Below, piece after piece: positions 10,107 to 20,364 of a stretch of DNA of 64,000 nucleotides. The notes below the pieces were generated by a model. That model did not search any database. It saw only the letters and a list, made by a program, of their open reading frames with translations, and had not been told where the DNA came from. Made by a program: the position numbers and the translations under genes. Each line of letters begins with the position of its first letter. Position 1 is the first letter of the stretch. Source of the DNA: Globodera rostochiensis (taxonomy: Eukaryota; Nematoda; Chromadorea; Rhabditida; Heteroderidae); contig JAEVLN010000007.1 in the NCBI GenBank assembly GCA_018350325.1, positions 2,471,856-2,535,855 on the forward strand, given 5' to 3'.

Positions 10107-11640
10107 CAGGGCTCGCAGATCTGAGGTTTTAGCCTCATTTTGTGGCTTTTTGATAGTCCAATGAGGCTAAATTTTTAAAATGAGGTTTAGCCTCATTTTG
10201 TGGCTTTTTTGAGTTTGATGAGGTTTTTTGAGGCTTATTGAGAATTTCGTTATAAAAAAAAAATTTATATTAAATTTTGAATATTTGGCGTAATGTTCAT
10301 CCATTTTTCTCTGTTTTTTTCATTTTGAATGAAAAAGCTTGTTCAGTTTTGAAATAATTGGGAATTTTCTTAATAAAAAACTCATTTTCAATTTTTTTTA
10401 AAGCAAAAAAGCGTCCCATTTTCTGATTTATCTAATTATGTAGCAATTGCAATGGCTTCAAAGCGAAAATTTCTTGATTATACTCCAAAGAATTCAATTC
10501 AAAGGCATCAAGCATGCCAAAAATGAAGAAGATTTCCATTGCATTCAGTGCAATGAGGACGTATCGCTCGGAGCTACAGGAAAGAATTCCATCAAACGAC
10601 ATTTCGCAACGGACAAGCACAAAAAAAATGCAAAAGCAGCAAACACAACAAAAGGAATCGCAGCATTTGCGCATTCTGCAGCGCCAACGAGCATTGAACT
10701 TCAAACGGCAGCGGCGGAAGGTATTTATTTTTTAATCAAATTTCATTTCAAATAATCAATATTTTAAGGAGCATTTGCTTTCCATATCTGCAAGCACAAT
10801 CAGTCGTTCGCTTCTTCCGACTGTCTTTCTTCGGCCGGATTCTTCAAAAAAATTTTTCCAGATTCCACCATTGCCAAAAAATACTCTAGTGCGTAAAAAA
10901 AGACAGCAGCGATTATTTCAGGTTTTAGTTTTTTTATATTCAAGCCTCAAATTTAAAAGTAGGAGTACTTGCACAACTTTCGGTTCGCACTTTCCTTTCG
11001 GAACTGTCATCCCTGCAAATTGATGCGCGGAAACCTGATTACGGTCGGGTGTCCTGCACACATCTTACACAACGCCGCTCGTCGCTCTGCCGACAATTTA
11101 CCGATCGATATCGAAACAGTGGAATACGTTGACAAATGGTTCTAAACCGAGCGGTACCCAACTCAGATCGGGTGGCTTACACTCACAGCTTCAGCTGGAC
11201 CACGAGGAGATCATCGAATTGGCGTCCGAGTACGCGCCCGACATGACTGATGCACTGTTCGACGAAATCAGTATGGTCAATCAGATCTTGAAAGAAGTCT
11301 CGGAGGCCGAGTTTGAGCAGCTGACTACGGAACAGTGGCAACGGATTTTCAACGCCGACCTTCCCTTCATGTACAAACTTGTCAGCAAATTTCTGTCGAA
11401 TCCGGTATCCAATGCCTTCGTGAAACGGGTTTTCTCACTCTGCTCAGCACAATGGACGGATGTCCGCAATTCTTTGAAAGTTGAGACTGTGAAGTCGCTG
11501 GCCCAAGTAAAAGTCAATTTCGATTATTCGTGCCCCGAGTTTTACCAAATGCTAATTTCAAACAAAAAACTTCTTATATCGATCATGGATAATCAAAAAT
11601 ATGTCATTTGAACATTTTACAATGCGACTAATTTTTGCGA
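10107..11640. mobile_element. Second hAT element relic, TGAGGCT motif
   Basis: The left terminus CAGGGCTCGCAGATCTGAGG at 10107 is followed by repeats of TTAGCCTCATTTTGTGGC and TGAGGCT. It contains transposase pieces (10447-11611). No matching right terminus was found, so the right border is set after the transposase stop and is approximate. Confidence 0.6.
10447..11611 (+). pseudogene. hAT transposase relic with zinc finger
   Basis: The frame at 10447-10755 contains a zinc-finger module (CIQC followed by IKRHFATDKHKK) like the BED-type fingers at the N-terminus of hAT transposases. The frame at 11129-11611 contains the C-terminal domain: YKLVSKFLSNPVSNAFVKR, then VFSLCSAQWTDVRNSL and LAQVKVNF, ending in a natural stop. 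The RNase H-like core between them is largely deleted (only about 370 nt separate the frames). This transposase is clearly different from the one at 6868-8037. Confidence 0.8.
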
Positions 11641-11831
11641 AGTTTTTTCGGACCGCGGCCAGCCCTGTTTACACTAATTTTCATCAAGAAAACAACTCGG
11701 ACAAAATATTCGAAAGAGATTAAGAAATATGTTATCAACCCTTCGCACTCAAAACACTCCAAGGATGAGGAAGTTATTTTTAATAACAAAAAATTTTTTG
11801 GTTTACCATTGAACATCTCCCTTAAAAGTCC

Positions 11832-12147
11832 CGGTTGAAAATCTTGGTCTCGGTCCCGGTTTTTCCGGTCCCGGGAAGTCCCGGTCGCGGTTTTTTCCAA
11901 AAAAAAAAAGTCTCGGTCCGGTCTTACCCTAGTAAAAAATCAAATAAAGTAAGTTCGTGCAAACTGAATGTATAAATTGAAGAATCATTTTTGGCAAAAT
12001 AAACCGGGACTAGTGGACAAAAAGAAGAAAAAAATTATTTTGCAAATCCGGGACTTTTATAAGGAAGTTTTGAAGGAATTTTGAAAAACTGGGATCAGTA
12101 CCAAATAAAAAAATTGGACATTTCAGTACCAGTCCCGGCCAACTCTA
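11832..12147. mobile_element. hAT-like remnants with GGGACC motif
   Basis: A CCCGGT/ACCGGG cluster at 11832-11935 ends in ACCCTAG, and a second end at 12125-12147 reads CCAGTCCCGGCCAACTCTA. Both look like right ends of elements of the TAGGGTTG / TAGAGTTGGCC type. Left ends are not matched. Confidence 0.45.
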
Positions 12148-12301
12148 CGTTGGGGTCCAAAAAGGCATGGCACCGACTGGGCCCGTGTTGGCCAAATTTG
12201 TGTTTCAACGTTTTATTTTTGTGCACCCCTGATTGGCACATAAAATTAACAATTAATATTTTTAAAAATAGTAAACAAAAACAAATGAATAAAGCACCCA
12301 C

Positions 12302-12598
12302 TTCACATTGGCATGATGTAGCCGAGAAGCAGGAATGTCCGGTAATATGCCATAGCATTCGGCACATCGGTCCTTTGACAGAGTCATCAAATTTGTGCCA
12401 CTTCCGACTCCGACAACGCCATTCTGCTGATGGTGTGCTGCCGGCTCATCACATTCCGTCTTCGTAACTAAGCCTAAGAGATTGTTTTTCGAAAATTTTT
12501 GGTGACCAAAGTTTGAATGCTCCACACTTGCCTGCATGTATCGGCTTGACATGAACTGGCACTAGTACAGCATTGGCTGGAACTGACGCTAAACCCTA
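12302..12598 (-). CDS. Two exons of an unrecognised gene, GC-AG intron
   Basis: Exon 12598-12532 opens after TTTAG and ends at CATGCAG/GCAAGT. The next exon starts at 12473 after CTCTTAG. The split codon completes correctly (GCA, G|GC, TTA), giving PVHVKPIHA followed by GLVTKTECDE. The second exon continues through a Cys-containing stretch (CAECYGILPDIP) to a donor at 12307 or 12302. A GT donor is not available, so the intron is GC-AG, a class reported as common in cyst nematodes. Upstream and downstream exons are not found; transposon remnants lie just downstream (12147). Family not recognised. Confidence 0.5.
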
Positions 12599-12999
12599 AA
12601 AAAAGGCAAAAAAATTTCAGAAAAAAATTCCGATTCCTTTATTCTTGCCGCTCATCCAGCTGGTGAAAGGGCACTAAGTTGGAATGTTTCCGACAACTTT
12701 GCTGTTGATCACTTTTTGAGCAGATCAAAACCCTGGTCTGGAAAAATCTACAAAAATTGTTGGGTCGGAATTTCGAATAGTTTTTTGTCCCTAACTTTTT
12801 TTCCTTTTCATTGTGATATTGTAGAGCTTTTCAAACTGCGTCTAATGGTGTTTAGTTGGTGCGAAAATTTTTTGAAATTTTCGAGCCCTCGAAGGTTTTT
12901 CGGTTTTTTGTGCCTAACTTTTTTAGGGGTGGATTTAAAAAAAATAAAAAATACTTTCAACACCCAACTTTTCGAGAGCTATCGATTGGTGTTTATTTT

Positions 13000-13280
13000 G
13001 CCTGAAAATTCCGTAAATTTGTGGGTTGTTTGAAATTTTTTTGAATTTTTTTCATTTTTTTGGGCACCAAAATTAGGGGAATGTTATGAAAATTCATATC
13101 TTTTTTCAGAGAAGAGCATTTAGAATGATTTTAGTGTCATAAAATGCAGAAAAATAAGCACTATTTTTTATCAAAAATATTTGGAGAAAGGTTCAAAATT
13201 CAAAAAGTTATGGTCAATTTACCGAAAAAAACGAATTTTTCACAAAAAAAAAAAACTGGTTTACGTAAGAGTGAAGGATA
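13000..13280. other. Non-coding AT-rich repeat DNA
   Basis: No exon seen. The sequence resembles the inner part of repeats near 62920-63200 (phrases such as CGATTGGTGTTT and GGAGAAAGG). Confidence 0.3.
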
Positions 13281-13282
13281 AC

Positions 13283-13306
13283 CGGCGGTGCCGACAGGCG
13301 CCGCCG
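13283..13306 (+). repeat. Hairpin repeat, GACA-loop copy
   Basis: Perfect stem with loop GACA. It belongs to a longer unit shared with 55289-55560: hairpin, then AAATTTTTACAAAA, CAGGAAGATG and a tRNA-like segment. Confidence 0.8.
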
Positions 13307-13773
13307 GAGAAATTTTTACAAAAATTGGCAATCTTTGTTAAGGAAATTGAAGCAAAAATTCAGGAAGATGTGATGAATTTATTTCAAAAATTCTTGTTTT
13401 AGCTTAATTTAAAAAAAATATTTAAAAATTATTAAAATATTTTTATTATTAGGGGAAGAAAATTATGTGAGTAGAGGAAAAAGAATAAATAAATGTTTGT
13501 ACTCAAGCGGACTCGAACCCGACACAAACATTTGACGAGCCGGAAGACAAACCACTAAGAGACCGAGTTTTCTTGGGAGCCCCTTGTAAAAAAGATTGAA
13601 ATTGTCACTCAATGATGCCATCATTAGGTGTGTAAATTTAGTCCCGGTTGGTCCCGGTCCCGGCGGGACCAAAAAACCGGGACCGGGACTTTCAGATTTT
13701 AAAAAGTTCCGTCCCGACCGGGACCTGAAAAAACCGGGAAATCCCGTCCCGGTGCCGGTCCCGCTCAACCCTA
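13307..13773. mobile_element. Composite repeat: tRNA-like head plus GGGACC end
   Basis: The unit after the hairpin runs into a tRNA-like stretch on the minus strand (13565-13495) and then into a GGTCCCGG/CCGGGACC array. The array ends CCGCTCAACCCTA at 13773, the same right terminus as the complete element at 45478-45953. The left terminus is missing here. Confidence 0.6.
13495..13565 (-). repeat. tRNA-derived (SINE-like) segment
   Basis: Read on the minus strand it has an A-box-like CTTAGTGGTTTG and a B-box-like GGGTTCGAGTCCGCTTGAG. No acceptor stem closes, so it is not a tRNA gene. Relatives lie at 45670-45740 and 55495-55565. Confidence 0.55.
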
Positions 13774-13859
13774 CGTACAACCCTATTTTGGGTTTACATG
13801 GAGCGGGTGTATTACGGCAACGAAAACTAGCGATTTTCACACTTTAGCTTTAACTTCTG

Positions 13860-15070
13860 GAAAACGAATTTTTTAAAGTAGCATTGTTATTCTGATACCT
13901 CAATGAAATAAATCTCGCCACACCATGGACACGGCAAAAAAGGAAAAAAAGCGAATTAATTCATTATTTATGCCTTTGAAGTTTAGATGAAAAGGCTCCT
14001 GACAAATGATAAATTTTAAAATTATAATGCGAATTCCCATTTTGAAGATATATGCTTTTTTGGTTATCCACCTGACAATATTTAGTTATTAAGGCCATTT
14101 ATGTCCTAGTTTTTTCTTAAGGAATTTCCAAAAAAGCCCAAAATGAAGGGATTCAGGATTAAGGTGAGCGTCTTATTTGCCAAAAATATGTGATTATTAA
14201 GAAGAGATTTTTATGGACTAAAAAATCGTCAAATTTGGCCTTGTGCTATTCTTTGAACAACGATATGGACTAAAAACCTTCAAAATATGGACCGAAAACC
14301 CCAAAAAGTGCCAAAATATGGACTAAAAAATGCGCTAAAACTGATCAAATTCAGTCAATTTCCGTGAAAATCTTCAAAATTTGTCAATCGTTGCATTCCC
14401 CCACCCAACCGGGGACGCAGAGGGTCTGAGACATTTTACAGGTCGCGCACACACCAGGGTTGCTCCGGGTTAACCAAATCCGGAGAGCCGAAACCGGTTT
14501 ATTTCTCGACCCGATTCAAAAATTGAAGAATGAATTGGCGGATACATTTTTCAAAAAAACGATTTCAAAACCAGACCTATGGGCTTTCTACGGTGGACGT
14601 TTAAAAAGGTAAAATCGCTCAATCTCGGTCATTTAAAATTTTTGATATCTACTTTGAACAATTTTGAAATATTTGCATGCTCTCCCAGGCTTCATAAGGC
14701 AAAAGTTGATGTGGAGCAAAACAATGATCACCGATTTGGGGTGGGGCTTCATTATGTAGAGAGGGGGTTTCAACTGTAGAGGCGCTACTAATAGGAAAAA
14801 TACGGTAATTGATTTTATTATTATTTTTTCTATATAATTTTTTATTCAATTAAATTTGGTATTTTTGCGTTAAGTTCATCATCATCCATTTAAATGAATT
14901 TACAACATTTGAATTAAACTTAAAAGCGCAAGGATTTCAGTTTGACTTTGCATAATAATTAACACATGTTTGAATTGACAACGAATATTTTGGAATTAAA
15001 AATACTTGCTAAATCATCAAAATCATTTGGTATCTGTTTGCCATTGCAAATATTGACGTCACAAACACGT
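13860..15070. other. Stretch without a recognisable gene
   Basis: Contains repeats of ATATGGACTAAAAA at 14210-14340 and a hAT-like left end CAGGGTTGCTCCGGGTTAAC at 14455. A CDS cannot be supported. Confidence 0.35.
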
Positions 15071-15076
15071 GCGTAC

Positions 15077-15140
15077 CTCCGTCATATGCACGTGTACCCC
15101 GAATTGTTTCTCCAGCGATTCCGACGTGAATGTTGCAATC
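15077..15140 (-). CDS. Short isolated exon, unrecognised
   Basis: Between an acceptor CCATCAG (exon starts at 15140) and a donor GAG/GTACGC (exon ends at 15077), 21 codons are open after one split base. The peptide runs IATFTSESLEKQFGV and ends HMTE. Composition and donor suggest a real exon or an exon relic. Neighbouring exons were not found. Confidence 0.3.
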
Positions 15141-15248
15141 CTGATGGTTAGTAGGAATGTTCGAGAGTCTCGGTTCTCGAGTTGAGAAAATCGGTAGCAA
15201 TTGACTGGGCGCGAAAATTTTTGGAAAAATATGTAGCAAAAGGCGGCC

Positions 15249-15272
15249 CGGCGGTGGCGATAGACACCGCCG
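15249..15272 (+). repeat. Hairpin repeat, diverged copy with compensatory change
   Basis: Arms CGGCGGTGGC and GACACCGCCG: the usual U-G pair is replaced by T-A, with one inner mismatch. Confidence 0.7.
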
Positions 15273-15299
15273 GAGAAATGTGAAAATTTTGCCAAAATC

Positions 15300-16200
15300 A
15301 ACCAGGAATTGAAATACATTATTTAAACAAAAACCTCAACATTGTTCACCAAATAAAAATGGCATTTAACGGGAAAAGGCCAAAAAACAAAACGGAAAAG
15401 CAATTCCGTCCATCCCTGATCGGCATCGTCGGGATGCCACTAAAAGCCTAAAGCTGACCCGAGATATTTCACAAGGTTCAAAATTTAAAGTGAAGAATAT
15501 GGAAAATAAAGGATTTTTTTGCGGTGTCATTTCATTTCGTCTCTATTTTGGTCGATTTTGTTAATGCTACGACTCGCACTTAAATTTTGTGGAAACAAAA
15601 TATAGTGACGAAATGCTGGTGATCAGTAAAGATACTTTTAGGCTCAAAAATCTAAAAATAGGCGTCTAAATAGGTCTAAAAAGGGCTAAAATAGGCTCCA
15701 AAAACCGGGTTCATAAACAAAAAAGTGTGTAAAAATAACAATAATTGCTTAAAAAAATTGCCAAAAAATTTCGAAATAGGCACAAAAAAATCTTCAGATG
15801 TCTAAAATAGGTGCGCGCCTATCTTAGACGCGAATAACCCAAAATAGGGTTTTCCAGGTCCGTATATGCTGCAGAAAATTTTTTTTTAAATTTTCCGTTT
15901 TCTGGATTTTTGCTTTTACGTTAAAAAAATGTCTCCGTTAAAATGATTTAATGTGGCTTAAATTTTGTACCATTCGAAAGGTCTTTATGAGTGAATCTAG
16001 TTTAAGCAGAAACGTTAAAATCTGGCAATGAATAGAAGCTCTCAAAACTCCCATTTTTACCTTTTGGTGGTATAAAATGCTTACCTATCTGGTTGGATAT
16101 GAAAAAAAAAGTAAACAAGTTTAAACTGATTTAGGAATGAAATAACAGTTACCTACATTTATATAATCTTAATCCTTAATGATGACATTAGTTTTAAATT
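15300..16200. other. Stretch without a gene
   Basis: Mostly non-coding. A cluster of AATAGGC and GTCTAAAA repeats at 15640-15850 has the look of a degenerate element with its own motif. No exon seen. Confidence 0.35.
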
Positions 16201-16205
16201 TTTTG

Positions 16206-17128
16206 TTATCTGTCCAATTGCCGCACCAAGGAAAGCCATTTTCGGTTGTGAAGAAGCACCATATGGTGCCAGTGATATTCGCCAACCATGAACTCGTACT
16301 TGAAATCAACGGAAACACCATGTACAATGTCGCTCAATTTAGCATTTCCACCCAAAGCAGAAAGTTGATTTCTGCAAACGCAATATAAAATTGGAATGTA
16401 TAGATACATATTACCTATTAAAGTTATTTAATATTTTTAGGTTTCCTTTGAAATAAATGCTTTATTTGAAATACAAAACCGTATTACCTCTTTTAAACCC
16501 CTAGGGGATTATTTTTCAACCTACTCAGATAGGGCGACATTAGGGTTGGACAAAACCGGATCCGGGTCCCCCGGATACCGGATAGCTCAAAAACATCCGG
16601 ATACCGGTTCCGGATCCAGCATAATTTAGCTGTCATCGTTCGGATAATTTTTATCCAAAATTGTCCCATACCGGTTCCAGATTATCCGGTTTTGTCCAAC
16701 CCTAGGCGACATTATTAGAGAATGGGGCCTTTTTAGAGGAGAAAATGAATGGGTTTTGTGAGTTCAACTACCCAGAGGGTGGGAGATTATTAGAGGTTGA
16801 GGGATTAAAAGATGTAATACAAATTTTAATAAATTATTCTGAAAAATGGATTTCCGCTAAACTGAGATGGATTTTTTTTGAGCAAAAGAATAATATAATC
16901 CCTAAACCGTACTTCAAATGGTCTTCGACTACACTCCGGTTTTTCTCAATCCACTTATCACAGTCTGTCAATCGCTCGAAGAAACCCGCTTCTTCTCTGT
17001 TGTAGCGCGTAATGACAACATGTACGCCGCGTTTGCCAAAAATGGTTGCAATTTCATTTCTTTTGCCTTCATGGAAGAAGAATCTCTCCCGTTCCCAATC
17101 GGGGGCCACCACCACTTGGTGGAAATAA
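16206..17128 (-). CDS. Unrecognised gene, last two exons
   Basis: Exon 17128-16913 follows TTTTTACAG and ends at TTGAA/GTACGG. Exon 16371-16206 follows TTTGCAG and ends in a natural stop. Phases agree: the split codon is AA plus A. The joined peptide contains WERERFFFHEGKRNEIATI, TRYNREEAGFFERL, GKYEF-like FKYEFMVGEYHWHHM, and ends SLVRQLDR. It is rich in aromatic residues, His and charged residues, with no signal peptide visible in these exons. The 541-nt intron carries a complete short hAT element (16541-16704). The 5' end is not located. Family not recognised. Confidence 0.55.
16541..16704. mobile_element. Short hAT-type element, exact TSD GGCGACAT
   Basis: Termini TAGGGTTGGACAAAACCGGA and its inverse, a 164-bp body with CCGGATACCGG-type repeats, and an exact 8-bp target duplication (16533-16540 and 16705-16712). 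It lies inside an intron of the 16206-17128 gene. Confidence 0.93.
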
Positions 17129-17129
17129 C

Positions 17130-17540
17130 TGTAAAAATATAAATTTATAAATAATCAAACATTTATCATTTTAGCGCTAGGTTTTATATTTACTAAAAAA
17201 CGTGAAATATTGAATTGACCAAAAAACCCCAAAAAGTGCCAAAATATTGATTAAAAAATGTGCAAAACTGACAAAATTCAATCATTTATGCGTAAAAACC
17301 TTCAAAATTCTTCATTCATTATTTTTAGCTCTTACATTGCAAATGTATTAGGTGAAATATTGATTTATTATCAAAAAAGCCAAAATATTGATTTTATTGA
17401 CTAAATAATCTCTCTATTTGTATAATTTTTTCAAATTGATGCTAAAAAATACGCCAAAAAAACCAAAAGGCCAAAAACATGCAATAAATGCAGTTAGATA
17501 TGCAAAAAAACAGATATGCTTAATATGAACAAATAGTCAA
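17130..17540. other. AT-rich repeat stretch
   Basis: Holds repeats of CAAAATATTGATT and CCAAAAAGTGCC also seen at 14290 and 53540. No exon seen. Confidence 0.35.
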
Positions 17541-17541
17541 C

Positions 17542-18439
17542 TTATAAATTGTCCAAAAAAGCACCAACACGATAAGACTTTAAGCTGAACAAACACCTTG
17601 AGTTTCCTCGTTGATTTGCCTCGTATTGAATGAGCTCTGCCACCCGTTGATAATTTGATTCTTTTATGTCCTCGGTTCCCAGTGCTTTGGTAACGTGGCT
17701 TAAGGTGACATCCGGCCATATTGACTCCTAAACGTTTACTAAAAATAAAACTACTAGTGATTTAGGTGGCACACGGCGCACTAACCGCTAGAAAGTACAA
17801 TGTTATAAACAGATTTGACTAAAAACATTGAAGCTTTTACGCTTAGAATTTTCTCCTTCGGCATTTTTGCATTTGCCATTTCTTTTGGCATTTTCTCATT
17901 TAACAGATTTTCTCTCTTTTGGCCTTTTCTCCTTTTTGAGATTTTCCCTTAATAGTTTAATTTCTCATACATATGTAACACAAGAAAATAAACGAAATTC
18001 CAATTCTTCGGCAAAAAATTTCCGATAAAAACCCCATGATTTTCCGGACTACCCGGATTCCAGACTTGGAAAATGGTTTTAGCGCCAATCGCATTGGAAA
18101 CTGGTTTTATTGCCAATCGCATATCGCTATCGCATTTGAAAATTCGATATCGCTTATCGCATATCGCTTTTTTTTGTTTCGGCGCGATTTACATGGCACT
18201 TCTCCCTCGTGGCATTTTCACCTTTTGACATTCTCCTTTTTATTTCCCTCTTTTTGGTTTTCCGTTTTGCCATTATAGGATTAAATAGCAAGCGGGAACT
18301 ATACCAGCTCAGAGTTAAGCCATGTATGCATGCATTCTGCGATTCCCCGAGTCAATCGCTGGTAAATTTCCACATGAGCATGATAGCTGGTAGTATTCGA
18401 GCCGTGTCGGGTAGCTGCGCACATAATTCCAAGAACCTC
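17542..18439 (-). CDS. Unrecognised gene, last two exons
   Basis: Exon 18439-18305 (45 codons) follows ATTAAAG and ends GAGCTG/GTATAG. Exon 17727-17542 (61 codons plus stop) follows GTTTAG. Both are phase 0 and read through into a coherent helical protein: EVLGIMCAATRHGSN, YQRLTRGIAECMHTWL, then WPDVTLSHVTKALG, VAELIQYEANQRG and a C-terminus GAFLDNL. The 577-nt intron contains a cluster of CGCATATCGC repeats, probably a transposon remnant. The first exons were not found upstream of 18439. It could be the 5' part of the 16206-17128 gene, but no good donor joins them. Confidence 0.5.
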
Positions 18440-18560
18440 CTTTAATATAAGTTTTGAAAACAAAATTTGTTAGATCTTTCTATCGAATTTTTAGCATATA
18501 AATTTCAAAATTTTTCGACAGTGCCAAACGGACATTTTTGGGTTTTTAGCAGTGTTTTGC

Positions 18561-18680
18561 TGTTCCAGCTTGGCCTGTTCTGTTCCTGTTCTGTTCTGTT
18601 CTAAGATTTCAGAACAGCACAGGAACAGGAACAGATTCAAAATCCTTGGAACAGGAACAGAACAGGCCAAGCTAGAACAG
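18561..18680. repeat. Short inverted-repeat element, GAACAG motif
   Basis: TGTTCCAGCTTGGCCTGTTC at the left is mirrored by GAACAGGCCAAGCTAGAACA at the right, with an interior made of GGAACA and TGTTCT repeats. A related cluster occurs at 59740-59790. Confidence 0.65.
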
Positions 18681-18752
18681 GGTAAAAATTGAAGAATTGA
18701 ACTTGATTGAGTAATATATTTGAAATTTTCCAACGATTCATTATGATCTCAC

Positions 18753-18912
18753 GTGGCGCAGTGGTTAAACTGTGTGCCTTGATTCAATTTTGTCGAAGGT
18801 TCAACTTTTCTTAGTGAAATTCTTTTTTAATCTTTATATTTTACTCCCTGGTTGGTGTAATGGTGAGTGATATGTGATGCCTGGGGCTGTGGGTTCGAAC
18901 CCCCTACTTTGT
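18753..18912 (+). repeat. Two tRNA-like segments in tandem
   Basis: 18753-18820 has an A-box-like GTGGCGCAGTGGTTAA and a poor B-box. 18847-18912 has TGGTGTAATGG and a good B-box GTGGGTTCGAACCCC. Acceptor stems do not close, so they are read as tRNA pseudogenes or SINE heads. Confidence 0.45.
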
Positions 18913-19144
18913 AAATTATTATTTTTTCTCATTACGAACTCTGATGGTAATTAAAAATATTTTAGATTTAATATTTTTTGAAGACATAAAAATTTTTTAT
19001 TTGTTTCATTAAACTTGAGAAAAAAATCATAGGGGTACCTTTTGTTTTTAAAAATCAAGACCATTTTTTTAACAATTCCATCAAGTTCTTCAAAAAATGG
19101 TTGCAAATCCATTAACAAATTAAGTCAAAAATTCAAAATTTTCT

Positions 19145-19168
19145 CGGCGGCGCCTATCGGCATCGCCG
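19145..19168 (-). repeat. GATA-loop hairpin repeat, copy
   Basis: Reverse-strand copy with one change (CATCGCCG). It is preceded by TTCAAAATTTTCT and followed by a C-run and GCAGAATTCTC. Confidence 0.75.
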
Positions 19169-19213
19169 ACCCCCCCCCCTGATGTAAAGCAGAATTCTCA
19201 AAAAATTTAGAAT

Positions 19214-19310
19214 TAGGGCTGCTCCCCATTCTCAAAATTGGGTCGCCCCCGACCCTCGATATGACCAACCCCGACATCCCCGGCTTCCAGAGGGTCGAGG
19301 AGCAACCTTA
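19214..19310. mobile_element. Short hAT-like remnant, CCCCGAC motif
   Basis: Starts TAGGGCTGCTCCCC and ends GAGGAGCAACCTTA, with CCCGAC/GTCGAGG repeats inside. The target octamers do not match. A related right end (GGGGAGCAACCCTA) closes a cluster at 57890-57951. Confidence 0.5.
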
Positions 19311-19450
19311 TAAACCTAACTTAAAATATTTTGGTAAAAGTCTCGGATTTTTGGGAGTCAATTCTCGAGTCTCGGGGGCAACTCTTGTTAAAGTTAGGTC
19401 TCGAGCATCACTAGGAAGTGACGAACACTTTGTCCAATGAATCATCGGTT

Positions 19451-20329
19451 TGTTGTTGCGCAGGTTGTTGTTCACAAGTCCCTGCCAGGGTCGCCACTGT
19501 CGGAACTCCCTCCGTTGGTTGATTGGTTGGGATGGGAGGGGAGTTCGTTCAAGATTCGCACACGGTAGTGCTTTGGTGGGCCGGAGGAAAGTGGTGGGGA
19601 TCGGGCCCAGTGTTGGAGAAAATACGCCAAGCTTTCGCACAATTTTATCAGCTCAAACTTGGGTAATTAAACCGAGATTTCTCTCAAAATGTGAAACACA
19701 AAAGTGATCACCTAGGATTGAGGTGATCACACAAGTGACTAGTGGGGGACAATGGTGATTTGATCAATTGGTCAGTTGGATGCAATGGAAACCGGAAATT
19801 GATGACCCCCGAATCCCCAGAAGTGGATGAAAGTTGAATTGGCAAATTTGGCCAGACAATGATTGGATTTGAAATGTTTGATATGGATTTTGGATGAGTT
19901 GGCAAAAAAGAGGTTAATGGATTTGGACTGACGGACATTGATTGGCAAATGTGTGGATTGTTATGTTGTGCAGAGTGAGGGGGGGGGGGTATAGGAAGGT
20001 CGAGAGTGAAATTGCTTATGAGCGGCTGAATGCCTTGAATGTGGTCAATGAATGAGACTGAACTGATTTGTGGTGAAGAGCAACGGGCTTATAAAGGGGC
20101 CAAAATTGTTTACAAGAAGGTCGGGTGAGCAGAAATTGACTGACATATTTGATCAGTTGGGGAAGATAAGAGCGAAAATGTGCATGAAATGGGCAAAAAT
20201 GGGGTGACTTACGAACAATTTGCCTCTCTTATCAAAAAGTGCACCTTTGTGCAAACATGGGAAACTGGGCCAAAAATTGGGGTTAAATCGAAACTTTCGA
20301 TTTTTCGGATTTTATGACTAAATCCGACA
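19451..20329 (-). repeat. LTR (3' LTR) of the BEL-like element
   Basis: An 880-bp direct repeat of 24311-25192. On the plus strand it begins TGTTGTTGCGCAGG and ends AAATCCGACA. Only a few base differences separate the two LTRs, so the insertion is young. Confidence 0.92.
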
Positions 20330-20364
20330 TTCCCGACGGCGAAGGGCTCATCCGTAAATTGGGC

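Noticed and set aside
18753..18912. Possible true tRNA genes (also 40622-40682, 37010-37072, 55813-55862)
   Set aside because: A and B boxes are recognisable, but acceptor stems do not pair and several sit inside repeats, so they are listed as tRNA-derived repeats.
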